In this document: piece by piece, positions 24,608 through 35,175 of the stretch | Position numbering within the stretch: the stretch's first letter is position 1 | Layout of the letters: each line of letters starts with the position of its first letter | From: Liolophura sinensis | Taxonomy: Eukaryota > Mollusca > Polyplacophora > Chitonida > Chitonidae | Assembly (NCBI RefSeq): GCF_032854445.1 | Contig: NC_088296.1 | Location: 26,157,448-26,221,447, forward strand | DNA: 64,000 nt | Reading direction: 5' to 3' | The notes under the pieces: model-generated | What the model was told of the DNA's origin: nothing | Databases searched by the model: none | What the model saw: only the letters and a program-made list of their open reading frames with translations | Program-made: the position numbers and the translations under genes

Positions 24608-25635
24608 CTATGTCAACTGAATTTCTTCCTTTAGATGCGTTGATCTTGTCTTTACGCCACTGCCGTTACCAGACGTTCGCCTGGTCAGAACATGTTTGAG
24701 TTCTCGCCGAAACATTTTCCCCGAGACGATGTAAATGAAGAAGTTGACGCTGTAGTTCAATGCTGACCAAATTTCGAGAAGGTGTTTGTAAGGTTCAAAC
24801 GCCATAAATATGCGCTCCGCTTCTGCACGAGGCTTTGACTCTATCGTCACCTGTATGATGACGGAGCACAGCGTGATTGGCAGAACGGTGACGATGTACG
24901 CTGACGTAATCGTGATCAGCATATACGTAGTCTTGTGACGTCGTTGTGTCACCCATGCTGTCTTCTCGCTCTCGCTGTCTGCGTGATTGCACGGGATTTG
25001 TCTGTAGCGGAAGAGTTTACACACAACCATTCCGTTGCAGAACACTATCAACATGACCGGCAAAAGGAGAATCATCACCAATAAGTACAAGTAGGTGTAG
25101 ATGTTCAGGTACAGCATGAAGTACTCTCGTTTGACAGTACAATGGCCTCGCGCGTGCTCAAACATCACCAGATTGTAGAATTGACAGCAACACAGTGCAT
25201 TAAACAAGCACACAATGGCGACGAGAGCTCTCTTTCGCGTGCAGTAGAAAGTCTTCCGCAATGGAAAGTAGATGGCTACAAAACGCTCCACGGCCATAAA
25301 CGCCACCAGCCAAGAAGACATTAAACAGCTTACACTTTCTGCAAATCGCATGGTTTTACAAGATATATCTCCAAAATTACTGTAAATGCTCGGCTTGCCA
25401 TAGGAAATATGAATCTCCTCTACTGCCAAAACCTCCCTGCTGATCAATGTTAAACTGTCAAACACAGCCAAAGCTCGCAGATAGAAGCTGTACGACTTGT
25501 GACGTAATGGTCGCGAACTCATGACAATGAAACTAAGGATATTACCCACAATTCCTGCTGCCACAATGATCGGGGTGAGCACTTGTTTTGTCCATAAGGC
25601 CCATGACATGCCAACCTGGAAATCCTGCAAGACGT
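24608..25635 (-). CDS. Class A GPCR, exon covering TM1 to C-terminus
   Basis: Single long exon of a rhodopsin-family receptor. A good acceptor (TTTTTGTTCCTTTCAG) ends at 25636 and coding runs to a TAG at 24608. Counting from the in-frame Met at 25607-25609 gives 333 residues: TM1 about 10-30 with GN at 22-23, TM2 about 39-60 with LAVFD and Asp51, Cys84 at the top of TM3, ERF at 108-110 for DRY, TM4 about 128-148, ECL2 Cys157, TM5 about 166-198, TM6 about 227-254 with VLP for CWxP, TM7 about 274-296 with NFFIY for NPxxY, then basic helix 8 and a Lys/Arg/Ser-rich tail. The Met leaves only nine residues before TM1, so the extracellular N-terminus probably comes from an upstream exon. It is a plasma-membrane receptor of orphan, peptide-receptor-like type, paralogous to the + strand exon at 447-1202. 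No inactivating change was seen. The ligand cannot be told from sequence. Confidence 0.93.
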
Positions 25636-25651
25636 CTGAAAGGAACAAAAA
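25636..25651 (-). other. Splice acceptor of second GPCR
   Basis: On the - strand a pyrimidine-rich tract ends in TTTCAG at 25636, in frame with the receptor exon. This argues for at least one upstream exon, not found between here and the 21 bp array. Confidence 0.65.
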
Positions 25652-25835
25652 ACAAAGACGTAATCTCGTACTGGTGAAACTAAACTACACTTAAATGTTA
25701 AAGCGCGTGAGGTTAGACATCAATCTATCAATCAATTAATGTATTGTAAATTTTGCGTCTTGTACCGTTCTGTGGCTGTGTTAATACATACAATGTATGG
25801 TACATTATATTGGTAACTAGAATACACTGGCCTCT

Positions 25836-26166
25836 GAAGTGTATACACTAATCCCTGGAGTGTACACACTAGTCCTGAAAGTGTATACACTAGTCCCTCA
25901 AGTGTTTACACTAGTCCCTAAAGAGTATACACTAGTCCCTGAAGTGTTTACACGGGTCTCTAAAGTGTTTACACTGGTTCCTGGAGTCTATGCACTAGTC
26001 TCTGTAGTTTATACACTGGCCCCTGAAGTGTATACACTAGTCCCTGAAGAATTTAAACTGGTCCCTAAAGTGTATACACTAGTCCCTAAAGTGTATACAC
26101 TGGTCACGGCAGTGTATACACTGGTCCCTAAAGTGTATACACTGGTCCTTAAAGTGTTTACACTAG
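25836..26166. repeat. 21 bp minisatellite with palindromic core GTGTATACAC
   Basis: About 16 units of 21 bp: CTAGTCCCTAAAGTGTATACA. The decamer GTGTATACAC is a perfect palindrome present in most units; some have GTGTTTACAC. The 21 bp period (7 codons, about 2 helical turns) gives a VYTLVPK-like pseudo-protein on + and a similar one on -. It lies about 200 bp 5' of the second receptor exon, probably in its upstream intron. Confidence 0.95.
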
Positions 26167-26379
26167 TGAAAACTCTTTTCTTTAATTTGCACAATGACAG
26201 GCAAACAATCTGTAAAATCGTTTAAAATATTTTATGTAACACAGGTCATTTGAAAAATCTTATTAAAGGCCAACCGGAAATGTACTTTAAACTTACCTCA
26301 GCCATATAAAGTTCTGTAAAACTGAAACATCAACCCTAAAAACAGCACAGCCTTTCCCGGCATCGTTGTTTGTTGGTTG

Positions 26380-27170
26380 GTTATTTATATGACTGTTTGG
26401 TCCGTGGTCTGGTGGTCAGTTGTTTACTGGACTGTGTGGTCCGTGGTTTGGTGGTCACTTGTTTACTGGACAGTTTGGTCCGACGTTTGGTGGTCAGTTG
26501 TTTACTGGACAGTTTGGTCCGAGGTTTGGTGGTCATTTGTTTACTGGACAGTTTGGTCCGAGGTTTGGTGGTCATTTGTTTACTGGACAGTTTGGTCCGT
26601 GGTTTGGTGGTCATTTGTTTACTGGACAGTTTGGTCCGAGGTTTGGTGGTCAGTTGTTTACTGGACAGTTTTGTCCGAGGTTTGGTGGTCTGTTGTTCAC
26701 TGGACTGTTTGGTCCTTGTTTAGGTGGTCAGTTGTTTACTGGACAGTTTGGTCCTTGGTTTGGTGGTCATTTGTTTACTGGACAGTTTGGTCCGAGGTTT
26801 GGTGGTCAGTTGTTTACTGGACTGTGTGGTCCGTGGTTTGGTGGTCATTTGTTTACTGGACAGTTTGGTCCGAGGTTTGGTGGTCATTTGTTTACTGGAC
26901 AGTTTGGTCCGAGTTTTGGTGGTCATTTGTTTACTGGACAGTTTGGTCCGAGTTTTGGTGGTCAGTTGTTCACTGGACTGTTTGGTCCTTGTTTAGGTGG
27001 TCAGTTGTTTACTGGACTGTTTCTTCCGAGGTTTGGTGGTCAGTTGTTTACTGGACATTTTGGTCCGAGGTTTGGTGGTCAGTTATTTACTGGACTGTGT
27101 GGTCCGTGGGTTGGTGGTTATTTGTTTACTGGACTGTTTCGTCCATGGTTTAATGGTCAGTTGTTTGGTA
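26380..27170. repeat. 39 bp minisatellite (TTTGGTGGTCATTTGTTTAC)
   Basis: About 20 units of 39 bp: GTTTGGTCCGAGG, TTTGGTGGTCA, TTTGTTTACTGGACA. It is open in all three + frames, and one frame reads FGPRFGGHLFTGQ repeats. No initiator context, signal peptide or unique ends support a gene. The + strand is about three quarters G+T. Confidence 0.95.
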
Positions 27171-28440
27171 CGGTGTGCTGTCATTTGGTGTGTGTTGCTT
27201 GGTTGTTGGCTATTTGGTTGGTTGTTTCACGCATGCGCGTAGTTTGGATGACAGTTATGTGGCGTGTTATATGGTGGTTAGTTGTTTCGTGTTTTATTTT
27301 TTTGAGTTTTGGAGCGTCGTTTAGTTGTTGGTTATTAGGTGGGTTGTTTGTTGAGCCGCTTGTTTGCTTGTTTGGTCGGTAGGAGAGTTTGTGGGAGCCT
27401 TTTAGTTTGGTTAATTGTTTGATAGGTATGAAGGAGAGATGGTTGTGTTCGTTAGTAAATTAGTGGGTTTGGAGTTTATTGCTTGAGTCGTCAGTTGAAT
27501 TATTTGTTGGTTGATCTGTTGGAGATTATGATTGGAGTGTTTGTTTGGTTAAATGGTTGATTAATTGGGTTGTAGGTTTTTATTGTTGGTTGATGGGGTG
27601 GTAGGTTTGGATGATTGGTTAATTGGATGGTAGACTATTATGTTTTTTTGATGGGATGGAAGTTTTTAATGGTTGATTGATGGAATGGTAGATGATTATG
27701 GTTGGTTGATGGGGTGGTAGGTTTGGGTGGTTGGTTGATGGGGTGGTAGGTTTTTATGGTTGGTTGATGGGGTGGTAGGTTTGGATGATTGGTTAATTGG
27801 ATGGTAGGTTTTTATGATTTTTTGATGGGATGGTAGGTTTTTTATTGTTGCTTGATGGGATGGTAGGTTTTTATGTTTTTTTGATGGGATGGTAGGTTTT
27901 TATGGTTGGTTGATGGGATGGTGGATTTTTATGGTTAGTTGATGGGGTGGTTGATTTTTATGGTTGGTTGTTGGGGTCGTAGGTTTTGGATGGTTGGTTA
28001 ATTGGATGGTAGGTTTATATGGTTTTTTGATGGGATGGTAGGTTTCTTATTGTTGCTTGATGGGATGGTAGATTTTTATGGTTGGTTGATGGGGTGGTAG
28101 GTTTTTATGGTTGGTTGATGAGATGGTAGATTTTTATAGTTGGTTGATGGGGTGGTAGGTTTGGGTGGTTGGTTGATGGGGTGGTAGGTTTGGGTGGTTG
28201 GTTGATGGGGTTGTAGGGTTGAATGGTTACTTAATTTAATGGTCGATTTGGATGCATGTTTGACTGGATGGTCAGTTTGGATGGTACGTTGATCGGATAA
28301 TGCACTTTGGATGGTTGTTTATGTCGTTGGTTGACGGTCGGCCTTGTTGGTCGGTGATATGGTTGGGTTGGCTGGTTGTGTTGTTGGCTGGTTGTTTGAT
28401 TGCATGATTGATTGCTTAGGGTGTGGGTGTGCATGGGTGG
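27171..28440. repeat. ~29 bp degenerate G+T-rich repeat block
   Basis: Imperfect units of roughly 29 bp (GGTTGGTTGATGGGGTGGTA, GGTTTTTAT) with frequent length changes. The + strand is about 90% G+T and almost free of C through 27400-28230. It follows directly on the 39 bp array, which has the same strand bias. Confidence 0.85.
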
Positions 28441-28624
28441 GTAGTTAATGGATTAAATGCTTGGTTGTTTTAATGACAGTTTTCTTGTCCACGTTTACAG
28501 GTTGGACACTTGATCAGTTGCTATATATACCGGTATCTTATCTCGGGCACTACACTTTCATCCAACTATAAATACTGGACATTATTGCAGGTGAAAACGT
28601 GTTGAGTTCATGTCACCGGCTACA

Positions 28625-29085
28625 TGTATGACGACTGTGTAGGTTTGTGTACATGTATCACGACGATGTACGCTCGTGTAAATGTGTCACGGCGATGTAC
28701 GCTTGTGCACAAGTATCACGGCAATGTACGCCTGTCTACATGTATCACGACGATGTACGCTTGTGTACATATACCATGACGATGTACGCATGTGTACATG
28801 TATCACGACGATGTACGCCTGTGTACATGTATCAGGACGATGTACGCTTGTGTAAATATGTCACGACTATGTACGCCTGTGTACATATATCACGACGATG
28901 TACGCTAGTGTACATGTGTCACGACGATGTACGCGTGTGTACATGTATCATGACGATATGGGCTTGTGTACATGTGCCACGACGATGTACGCTTGTGTAC
29001 ATGTATTACGGCAATGTACGCCTGTGTACATGTATCACGACGATGTACGCCTGTGTACATTTGTCACGACGATGTACGCTTGGGG
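28625..29085. repeat. 29 bp minisatellite (TGTACATGTATCACGACGAT)
   Basis: About 16 units of 29 bp: ATGTACGCCTGTGTACATG, TATCACGACG. Translation cycles through three frames every 87 bp without stops, producing a Tyr/Cys/Asp-rich pseudo-protein. TGTACA palindromes occur in each unit. Confidence 0.95.
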
Positions 29086-29109
29086 TTGGTCGGCTCTGTA
29101 TAATTTACA

Positions 29110-29700
29110 AGACGCCATGGTTTACTTGAACAGTTGAACGTGTTGGTCGGCAGTGTAAAATTTACAAGATGCCATGGCTTACCAAAGCAATTGGACAAGA
29201 GGTCATGGTTTACCTGAGCAATTGGACGTTGGACGGCTGTCTAAAGTTTACAAACCCCATGGTTTACCTGAACAATTGGACGTGTTGGTCGGCTGTGTAA
29301 ACTTTACAAGACGCCATGGCTTACCTGAACAATTACACGTGTTTGTCGTTCGTGTAAACGTTTACAAGACGCCATGGTTTACCGGAGCAATATTACGTGT
29401 TGGTCGAGTGTGTTAAATTTACAAGACACCATGGCTTACCTGAACAATCACACGTGTTTTTCGGTAGTGAAAACGTTTACCAGACGCCATGGCTTACCTG
29501 AGCAATATTACGTGTTGGTCGAGTGTGTTAAATTTACAAGACGCCATGGCCTACCTGAACAATCACACGTGTTGGTCGAGTGTGTTAAATTTACAAGACG
29601 CCATGGCTTACCTGAACAATTACACATGTTTGTCGGCCGTGTAAACGTTTACAAGACGCCATGGCTTACCTGAGCAATTGGACGTATTGGTCGAAGTAAT
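29110..29700. repeat. 57 bp minisatellite (GACGCCATGGCTTACCTGAA)
   Basis: About ten units of 57 bp or slightly shorter: CGTGTTGGTCGG, GTGTAAA, TTTACAAGACGCCATGG, CTTACCTGAACAATT. Each contains an NcoI-type CCATGG. A 19-codon period makes HGLPEQL-type pseudo-protein repeats. Confidence 0.93.
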
Positions 29701-30724
29701 ACAGCCTCCGTCCATCTTATCGGGATCTGGTCACGTGACGATCAGAGGTTAAGGTGAATGCGGAGAGAATTCCCCGAAGAGATCCAGGTGTTTAGAAGAA
29801 TTCCATGACACTATCTAAACACGGAGATCAGATGTCTGTGACGACAAGAAGATATCGAATATCCCTCTCTGATGTTTCCCTAGCTCTCCTCGGGCACACT
29901 GACTGAGCACCAATCCAAACACGCGCCGCGTGTCCAATTAGTCTGCGCGAACAGCGACTTAATAACTTAGCCAATCAAAACAATAGTGTCCTGTACGTAC
30001 ATGGAATTCCTAATAGTACAAAACTCAATCTAGTCTTCATTCAACAGGCTAAGGTAGTGTGGATATCACAGGAACTATCACTCACGCCACGATCGTGCTG
30101 TAAAGAAAACCCAGTAGAGAGAATGATGAGCAAATGTCACTCACCAGAGCTGAGGTATCAGCGCAAATGGTTTGTTTAAAATAAACACCCCAATTGTGTG
30201 ACACAGATGGATACTTTGATTTAAACTTTAAAATCAATTTACAAGTAAAAGGTTACTGGGTAATGTCACAAAAATATAAAGAAGGACAGACAAGCGTTGA
30301 GATACTTGAAGAAAGAACACTGAGGTTTAAAACGCCGAATAAGTTTAACGTCAAACTAAAGAATAGTTCACATTGTATTGCTAAACCTCTTATAACTTTC
30401 TTTATAGATGTCTCAGAGTTAAAGAAATAAAACGATAGGAAACTATGGTGAAGGGCTATGACTTAAATTCCTCACAAAGATAACCCCGTGAAAAGATCGC
30501 CGCTTATAGATTATAGTTATACTAACCTTAAGGCCAGATTATCCGGCTCCCTCTCAGCATGATGGATGAGTAGCGAGAACACCTGGCCCACAGCACCTGG
30601 GCGGAAGGCATCTGAAACAATCCACCTGTAATTAGTAGGTTGTGTTAATAAGACCACGTGGCCGTGTTCAGGGCACCAGGCATTATAAAAATCGACAATT
30701 TTCTACAATCACTACTAATTATCC
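29701..30724. other. Unique region, no gene called
   Basis: A 78-codon frame at 30194-30430 (+) has no recognisable domain. TAATTAGTAG near 30627 is matched by an inverted CTACTAATTA near 30712, too short for a named element. Confidence 0.45.
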
Positions 30725-30842
30725 TGCCCATGCCCCTGCCCTTCTCCCCATGCCCCTCTCCCATGCCCCCCTCTCCCATGCCCCCCTCTCCCATGCCTCT
30801 CTCCCCTGCTTCTCTCTACCACCCCTGCTCCTGTACCCTGCA
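30725..30842. repeat. Pyrimidine-rich short tandem repeat
   Basis: CCCATGCCCCCCTCTCCCAT-type units of about 17 bp within a C+T-rich strand; almost no A or G except in ATG. Such tracts can form triplex DNA (established in general, inferred here). Confidence 0.85.
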
Positions 30843-31025
30843 GGGGAGATTTCATTCGTTTGCAAGGTTTTGAAATAATTAGGTTATCAGTGTAAAGAAC
30901 ATCAGCAAGCAGCGAGTAATGTGACGCCTGTCACCCACAGGGGCGTCTGTCAAGTGTATTAGGCTGTGCTTAAGGAGCCGGATGACAGTCAACAGGTAAC
31001 ACTCTAACAGCTAAACCAAAAATAA

Positions 31026-31680
31026 CAGGGGCCTCCCATGCCGATGTTATCAGCGTGCCAGCGCAACGCAATGATCAAGGTGCCTCTCACCAATATGTTT
31101 CCTGTGAGTGCAATGAGCAAGGTGCCTCTCACCAATGTGATTCCTGTGAGTGCAATGAGCAAGGTGCCTCTCACCAATATGTTTCCTGTGAGTGCAATGG
31201 GCAAGGTGCCTCTCACCAATGTGGTTCTTATGAGTGCACTGAGCAAGGTGCCTCTCACCAATGTGTTTCCTGTGAGTGCAATGGGCAAGGTGTCTCTCAC
31301 AAATGTGTTTCCTGTGAGTGCAATAAGCAAGGTGCCTCTCACCGATGTGTTTCCTGTGAGTGCAATGAGCAAGGGGCCTCTCACCAGTGTGGTTCCTGTG
31401 AGTGCAATTAGCAAGATGCCTCTCACCGATGTGTTTCCTGTGAGTGCAATAAGCAAGGTGCCTCTCACCGATGTGTTTCCTGTGAGTGCAATGAGCAAGG
31501 TGCCTCTCACCAGTGTGGTTCCTGTGAGTGCAGCTCGTGCTGTATTCTCCGGTAGTACACGGTCTATCAGCAGCCCGCGGATTATCGCAGGTTTTCTCCC
31601 ACCATGAGGCTGACCACAGTCGTATAAGTATAAAAAAATACCAAAAAACAACACCATTCAAATAGATAAACATAAACAGG
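31026..31680 (+). mobile_element. SINE family A with internally expanded minisatellite
   Basis: Head 31026-31070 (GGGGCCTCCCATGCCGATGT, AGCGCAACGCAATGATCAAG) aligns with the tRNA-like head of the intact SINE at 51347, with a mutated A box. Tail 31546-31680 (GCTCGTGCTGTATTCTCCGG, CCCGCGGATTATCGCAGG, CGTATAAGTAT, then an A-rich end) aligns with its 3' half. The 42 bp segment between the A and B boxes has been multiplied about 11-12 times in place, so this element is about 650 bp where a normal copy is about 265 bp. Confidence 0.88.
31066..31545. repeat. 42 bp minisatellite born inside a SINE
   Basis: Units of 42 bp: GTGAGTGCAATGAGCAAGG, TGCCTCTCACCAATGTG, TTTCCT. The matching SINE segment reads AATGACCCAGGGGTCTCTAA and CCAATGCGGCCGCTGTGAG (about 51390-51430). 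Units are over 90% alike. The period is 14 codons and stop-free on both strands, which creates the long MSKVPLTNVFPVSA-type frames; these are by-products. Confidence 0.95.
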
Positions 31681-32239
31681 TGTGAATCAAATGCGGTTAT
31701 CAATGAGAGTTGGAAAAAGACTGTCTCGAGAGTAGCTCTCAGAAGGTCATTAGAGTTATTGCTCGCAAACTGTTCAATACAAGAGTTTTGATTTACCTAA
31801 GGGGTAAGGTAACTGGTTTATCTCAGGTGAAAGCAATGTTGTTGATTAATGCAAGACGCAAGGTTGTTGATTAATTTAAGGCGCAAGGTCGTTTATTTAT
31901 GGAATGCGCAAGGTCGTTGAATAATCGGTGACAGAAGGAAGTAAAACAGAAGATCTTTGAGTCATCTACGACTGTAGTTAGTCGAGTTACCTCAGACAAA
32001 AGGCCGTTCATTTTTCTCTGGTGAAAGGTAAGAAGCTTTGTATAGCACTTAACAAGCCAAACATGTATGGCCTTTTTTACAGTATATAAACAGAGTTACT
32101 AAGGTGTTGTTATTGGTATGTCACCATAGAAGCGACTGCGATATTGGGCTCAGTTCTCCATACTGATTCCATTTCGCATATGAAATATTCCCCCCAAAAG
32201 AGGTGATATCGAATATTCCAGCATTATATTGTGTGAACT
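31681..32239. other. Unique spacer, no gene seen
   Basis: Near 31840-31930 the words GCGCAAGGT and GTTGATTAAT recur three times at about 30 bp, a decayed short repeat. Nothing else was recognised. Confidence 0.5.
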
Positions 32240-33425
32240 GTATACACGCTTTATGCCAGCTTTATGCCAGCGTCACACCAGTGTCATGCCCTTGTCATTC
32301 CAGTGTCATGTCAGTGTCATATAAATGTCATATCAGTGTCATGTCGATGTCATGCCAGTGTCATGCCAGTGCCATATCAGTGTCAAGTCAATACCACTGT
32401 CATGCCCTTGTCATTTCAGTGTCATACCGGGGTCACGCCAGTGTCGTACGAGAGTCATGCTAGTGTCATGCCAGTGCCATACCAGTGTCATGCAATCGGC
32501 ATACCAGTGTCATGCCAGTGCCATATCAGTGTCAAGCCAATGTCATACAAGTGTCATTTCAGTGCCATACCAGTGTCACACCGGTGTCACGCCAGTTTCC
32601 TACCAGTGTCATGCGAGTGTCATGCCGGTGTCACGGCAGTGTCGTACCAGTGTCATGCTAGTTTTATGGCAGTGTGATGTCAGTGTCATACAGTTGTCAT
32701 GCCAGCGCCATGCCAGTGTCATGTCAGTGTCATACCATTGTCACACTGGTGTAATACCAGTGCCATATCCGTGTTATACCTGTGGCATGCCAGTGTTATA
32801 CCAATGGCATACAAGTGTCATGCCAGTGTCATGCCAGTGTCACACCGGTGTCAACATGTGTCATGCCAGTGCTATACCAATGTCATGCCAGTGTCATATC
32901 GGTGTCATGTCAGTGCCAATGTCATGCAAGTGTCATGTCAGTGTCATGCCAGTGCCATATCAATGTAATGCCAGTGTCTTATCAGTGTCATGTAAGTGTC
33001 ATACCGGTGTCATACCAGTGCCGCACGAGTGTCATGCCAGTGTCATGGCAGTATCATATAGGTGTCATGCCAGTGCCAAAGTGCCAATGCCATACTAGTG
33101 GCATGCCAGTGTCATATCCGTGTCTTGCCAGTGCCGAACCAGTGTCATGCCAGTGTCATACTAGTGTCATACCAGTGCCATATCAGTGTCATATCAGTGT
33201 CATGTGCGTGTCATACCAGTATCATATCAGTGTCAACCATATTACTGTCATACAAGTGTCATACCAGTATCATATCAGTGTCATGTCAGTGTCATATCAG
33301 TGTCATTTTGCGCCAGCTTTATGTCAGTGTCACGCCAGTCTTATTTCATCGTCTCGGCAGCTTTATGTCATCGTTACGCTAGCTCTATGCCAGTGTCACG
33401 CCAGATTTATGTCAGTGTAACACCA
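32240..33425. repeat. 11 bp minisatellite (CAGTGTCATGC)
   Basis: Roughly 105 units of 11 bp with variants CAGTGCCATAT, CGGTGTCATAC and CAGTGTCACGC. It is stop-free in all + frames with a 33 bp frame cycle, giving Cys/His/Ser-rich pseudo-proteins (SVMPVSCQCH type) that could be mistaken for a secreted or metal-binding repeat protein. Confidence 0.95.
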
Positions 33426-33790
33426 GCCTTATATCAGTGTCATGTCAGATTTATGTCATCGTTTCGGCAGCTTTATGTCATCGTCACGCCAGCTTTATGT
33501 CAGTGTCACAACGGCATCACGTCAGTATTACAGATATTTCAGCTTCACATCAACATCAGGTCACTGTTGTACCAGTACCATGCCGTCATCATGTCAGTAC
33601 TGTACCGCTGTAGTGCAAACATCATGCCATTATTGTACCAGTATCATGCACGTACCAATGTCGTGCATATATCATTTCTGTATTGTACCAGCATCATGCA
33701 TGTACCAGTTTAGTGCCAGCATCATGCATGTACCAGTGTAGTGCCAGCATCATGCATGTACCAGTGTAGTGCCTACATTATTCCTGTACT
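33426..33790. repeat. Diverged continuation of the 11 bp array
   Basis: Words such as CAGCTTTATGTCATCG, then GTACCAGTGTAGTGCCAGCA and CATCATGCATGTACCAGT repeat at irregular 22-33 bp spacing. It looks like old edges of the 11 bp array. Confidence 0.75.
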
Positions 33791-34599
33791 GTACCAGTGT
33801 TATTTGAGCATCAAGTGCACGTTGACTTGCGTTTCCCGTTGCTGGTTTTAACGCTGGCCTGCTTCATATATCTCCATCATTACAGACTAACTGTAACCTG
33901 TCAACACCAAAACTGACGGGAGAGGCACGCGATTTAGCCATTCAATTGGGATTCCCTCAGACAAAAGTGAGGGCAAACGAATTTTTCTTTGGACCCACCA
34001 TGGCTTTAAGCTATAAGATTATGACCTCGGCCCTGTTTCTCAACGTGGCTGTTTTTTTGCTGAAGGAATAACCTCTAGCTTCTTACGAGTCACATTTGCT
34101 TTAGTCCTAAAAGGTTCTGCCCCAAGAGCATTAAATATTCTACAGGAGACGGATGACGGCGTCTGAATCACACATTCAGATTGTTCACAATTTGGTATTT
34201 TTTTGATTTAAATGGAACTTGAGGGCAGCAAAAGGCCAGTCGTGACCTTTGTACAAACAATCGGCCAAAGGAATTCAACATTTATTGATTTGGTTCTAAT
34301 AGGCTATGTTCAGTTCTTCGTCAATGCCTCAGAAGACGTCCTCAAGATAAAACACAAAGTTAAAAATTATCTGGCATCCCTGTCTAGTTTCTAGCAAAAG
34401 TCTGTTTATTCACTTTTTGCATAATTTACCTGTCAAACGAAATCGATTTAATTTCATAACAAGCTACATCAGTCGTCCACCACAGGCCATGATAAAAAAG
34501 AACACACCCTTGGGCCCATAGCAGCCCACCAAAGCCTATCGGAGCAAATGACAACCCACAAAAGCCTATTTGAGTAAACGACTGCCTACAAAATCCATC
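33791..34599. other. Unique spacer, no gene seen
   Basis: No coding or RNA signal recognised. Weak 41 bp-like words begin near 34530. Confidence 0.5.
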
Positions 34600-35175
34600 C
34601 GTACATAGTGTGAAACCATTCATACAGACCACTGATCGTCGGTGAAGGTGTTAAACCAATCATACAGACTATCGACCTTACGTACATGCTTTGAAACCAT
34701 TCACACAGACCATTGACCGTCCGTACATGGCGTGAAACTAATCATACGGACAATCGATTGTCCGTACGTAGTGGAAAACCGTTAATACAGACCATCAACA
34801 GGGCGTACATGGCGTGAAATCATTCACACAGACCACTAATTATCCCTATTGTTGTGAAACCAATCATACATACCACTGACCGTCCGTACATGGCGTGCAA
34901 CCAATCATACATACCATCGCCCGTCCGTACTGGTGTGAAACCAATCATATAGACCATCGACCGTCCATACATGGCGTGGCACCAATCATACAGACCATCG
35001 CCGTACATCGTGGAAAACCATTCATACAGACCAATGATCGTCCGTATTTGTATGAAACCATTCACACAGACCATCTAACGTCCATACATTGTGTGAAACC
35101 GTTAATGCAGACTATCGAACGCCCGTACATAGTGGAAAAGCATTGATACAGCCTATCCAACGCCCGCACAGGGCT
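34600..35175. repeat. 41 bp minisatellite (CCGTCCGTACATGGCGTGAA)
   Basis: About 14 units of 41 bp: ACCATCGACCGTCCGTACAT, GGCGTGAAACCAATCATACA. CATACA starts at 34865 and 34906. Moderately diverged. Confidence 0.92.

Noticed and set aside
26377-27382. Long + frames (258 and 320 codons) with FGPRFGGHLFTGQ repeats, like a structural Gly-rich protein
   Set aside because: All three + frames are open because the 39 bp unit has no stops and is a multiple of three. There is no signal peptide, unique end or splice context.
30600-30725. MITE suggested by TAATTAGTAG / CTACTAATTA inverted repeat
   Set aside because: Arms of about 10 bp, no target-site duplication and no second copy in the window.
31004-31703. 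217-codon frames on both strands over the 42 bp array
   Set aside because: The array lies inside a SINE and the frames run into SINE head and tail sequence.
32203-33741. Cys/His-rich long frames in the 11 bp array
   Set aside because: The 11 bp unit lacks stops in every + frame; the overlapping frames are the same repeat read three ways.
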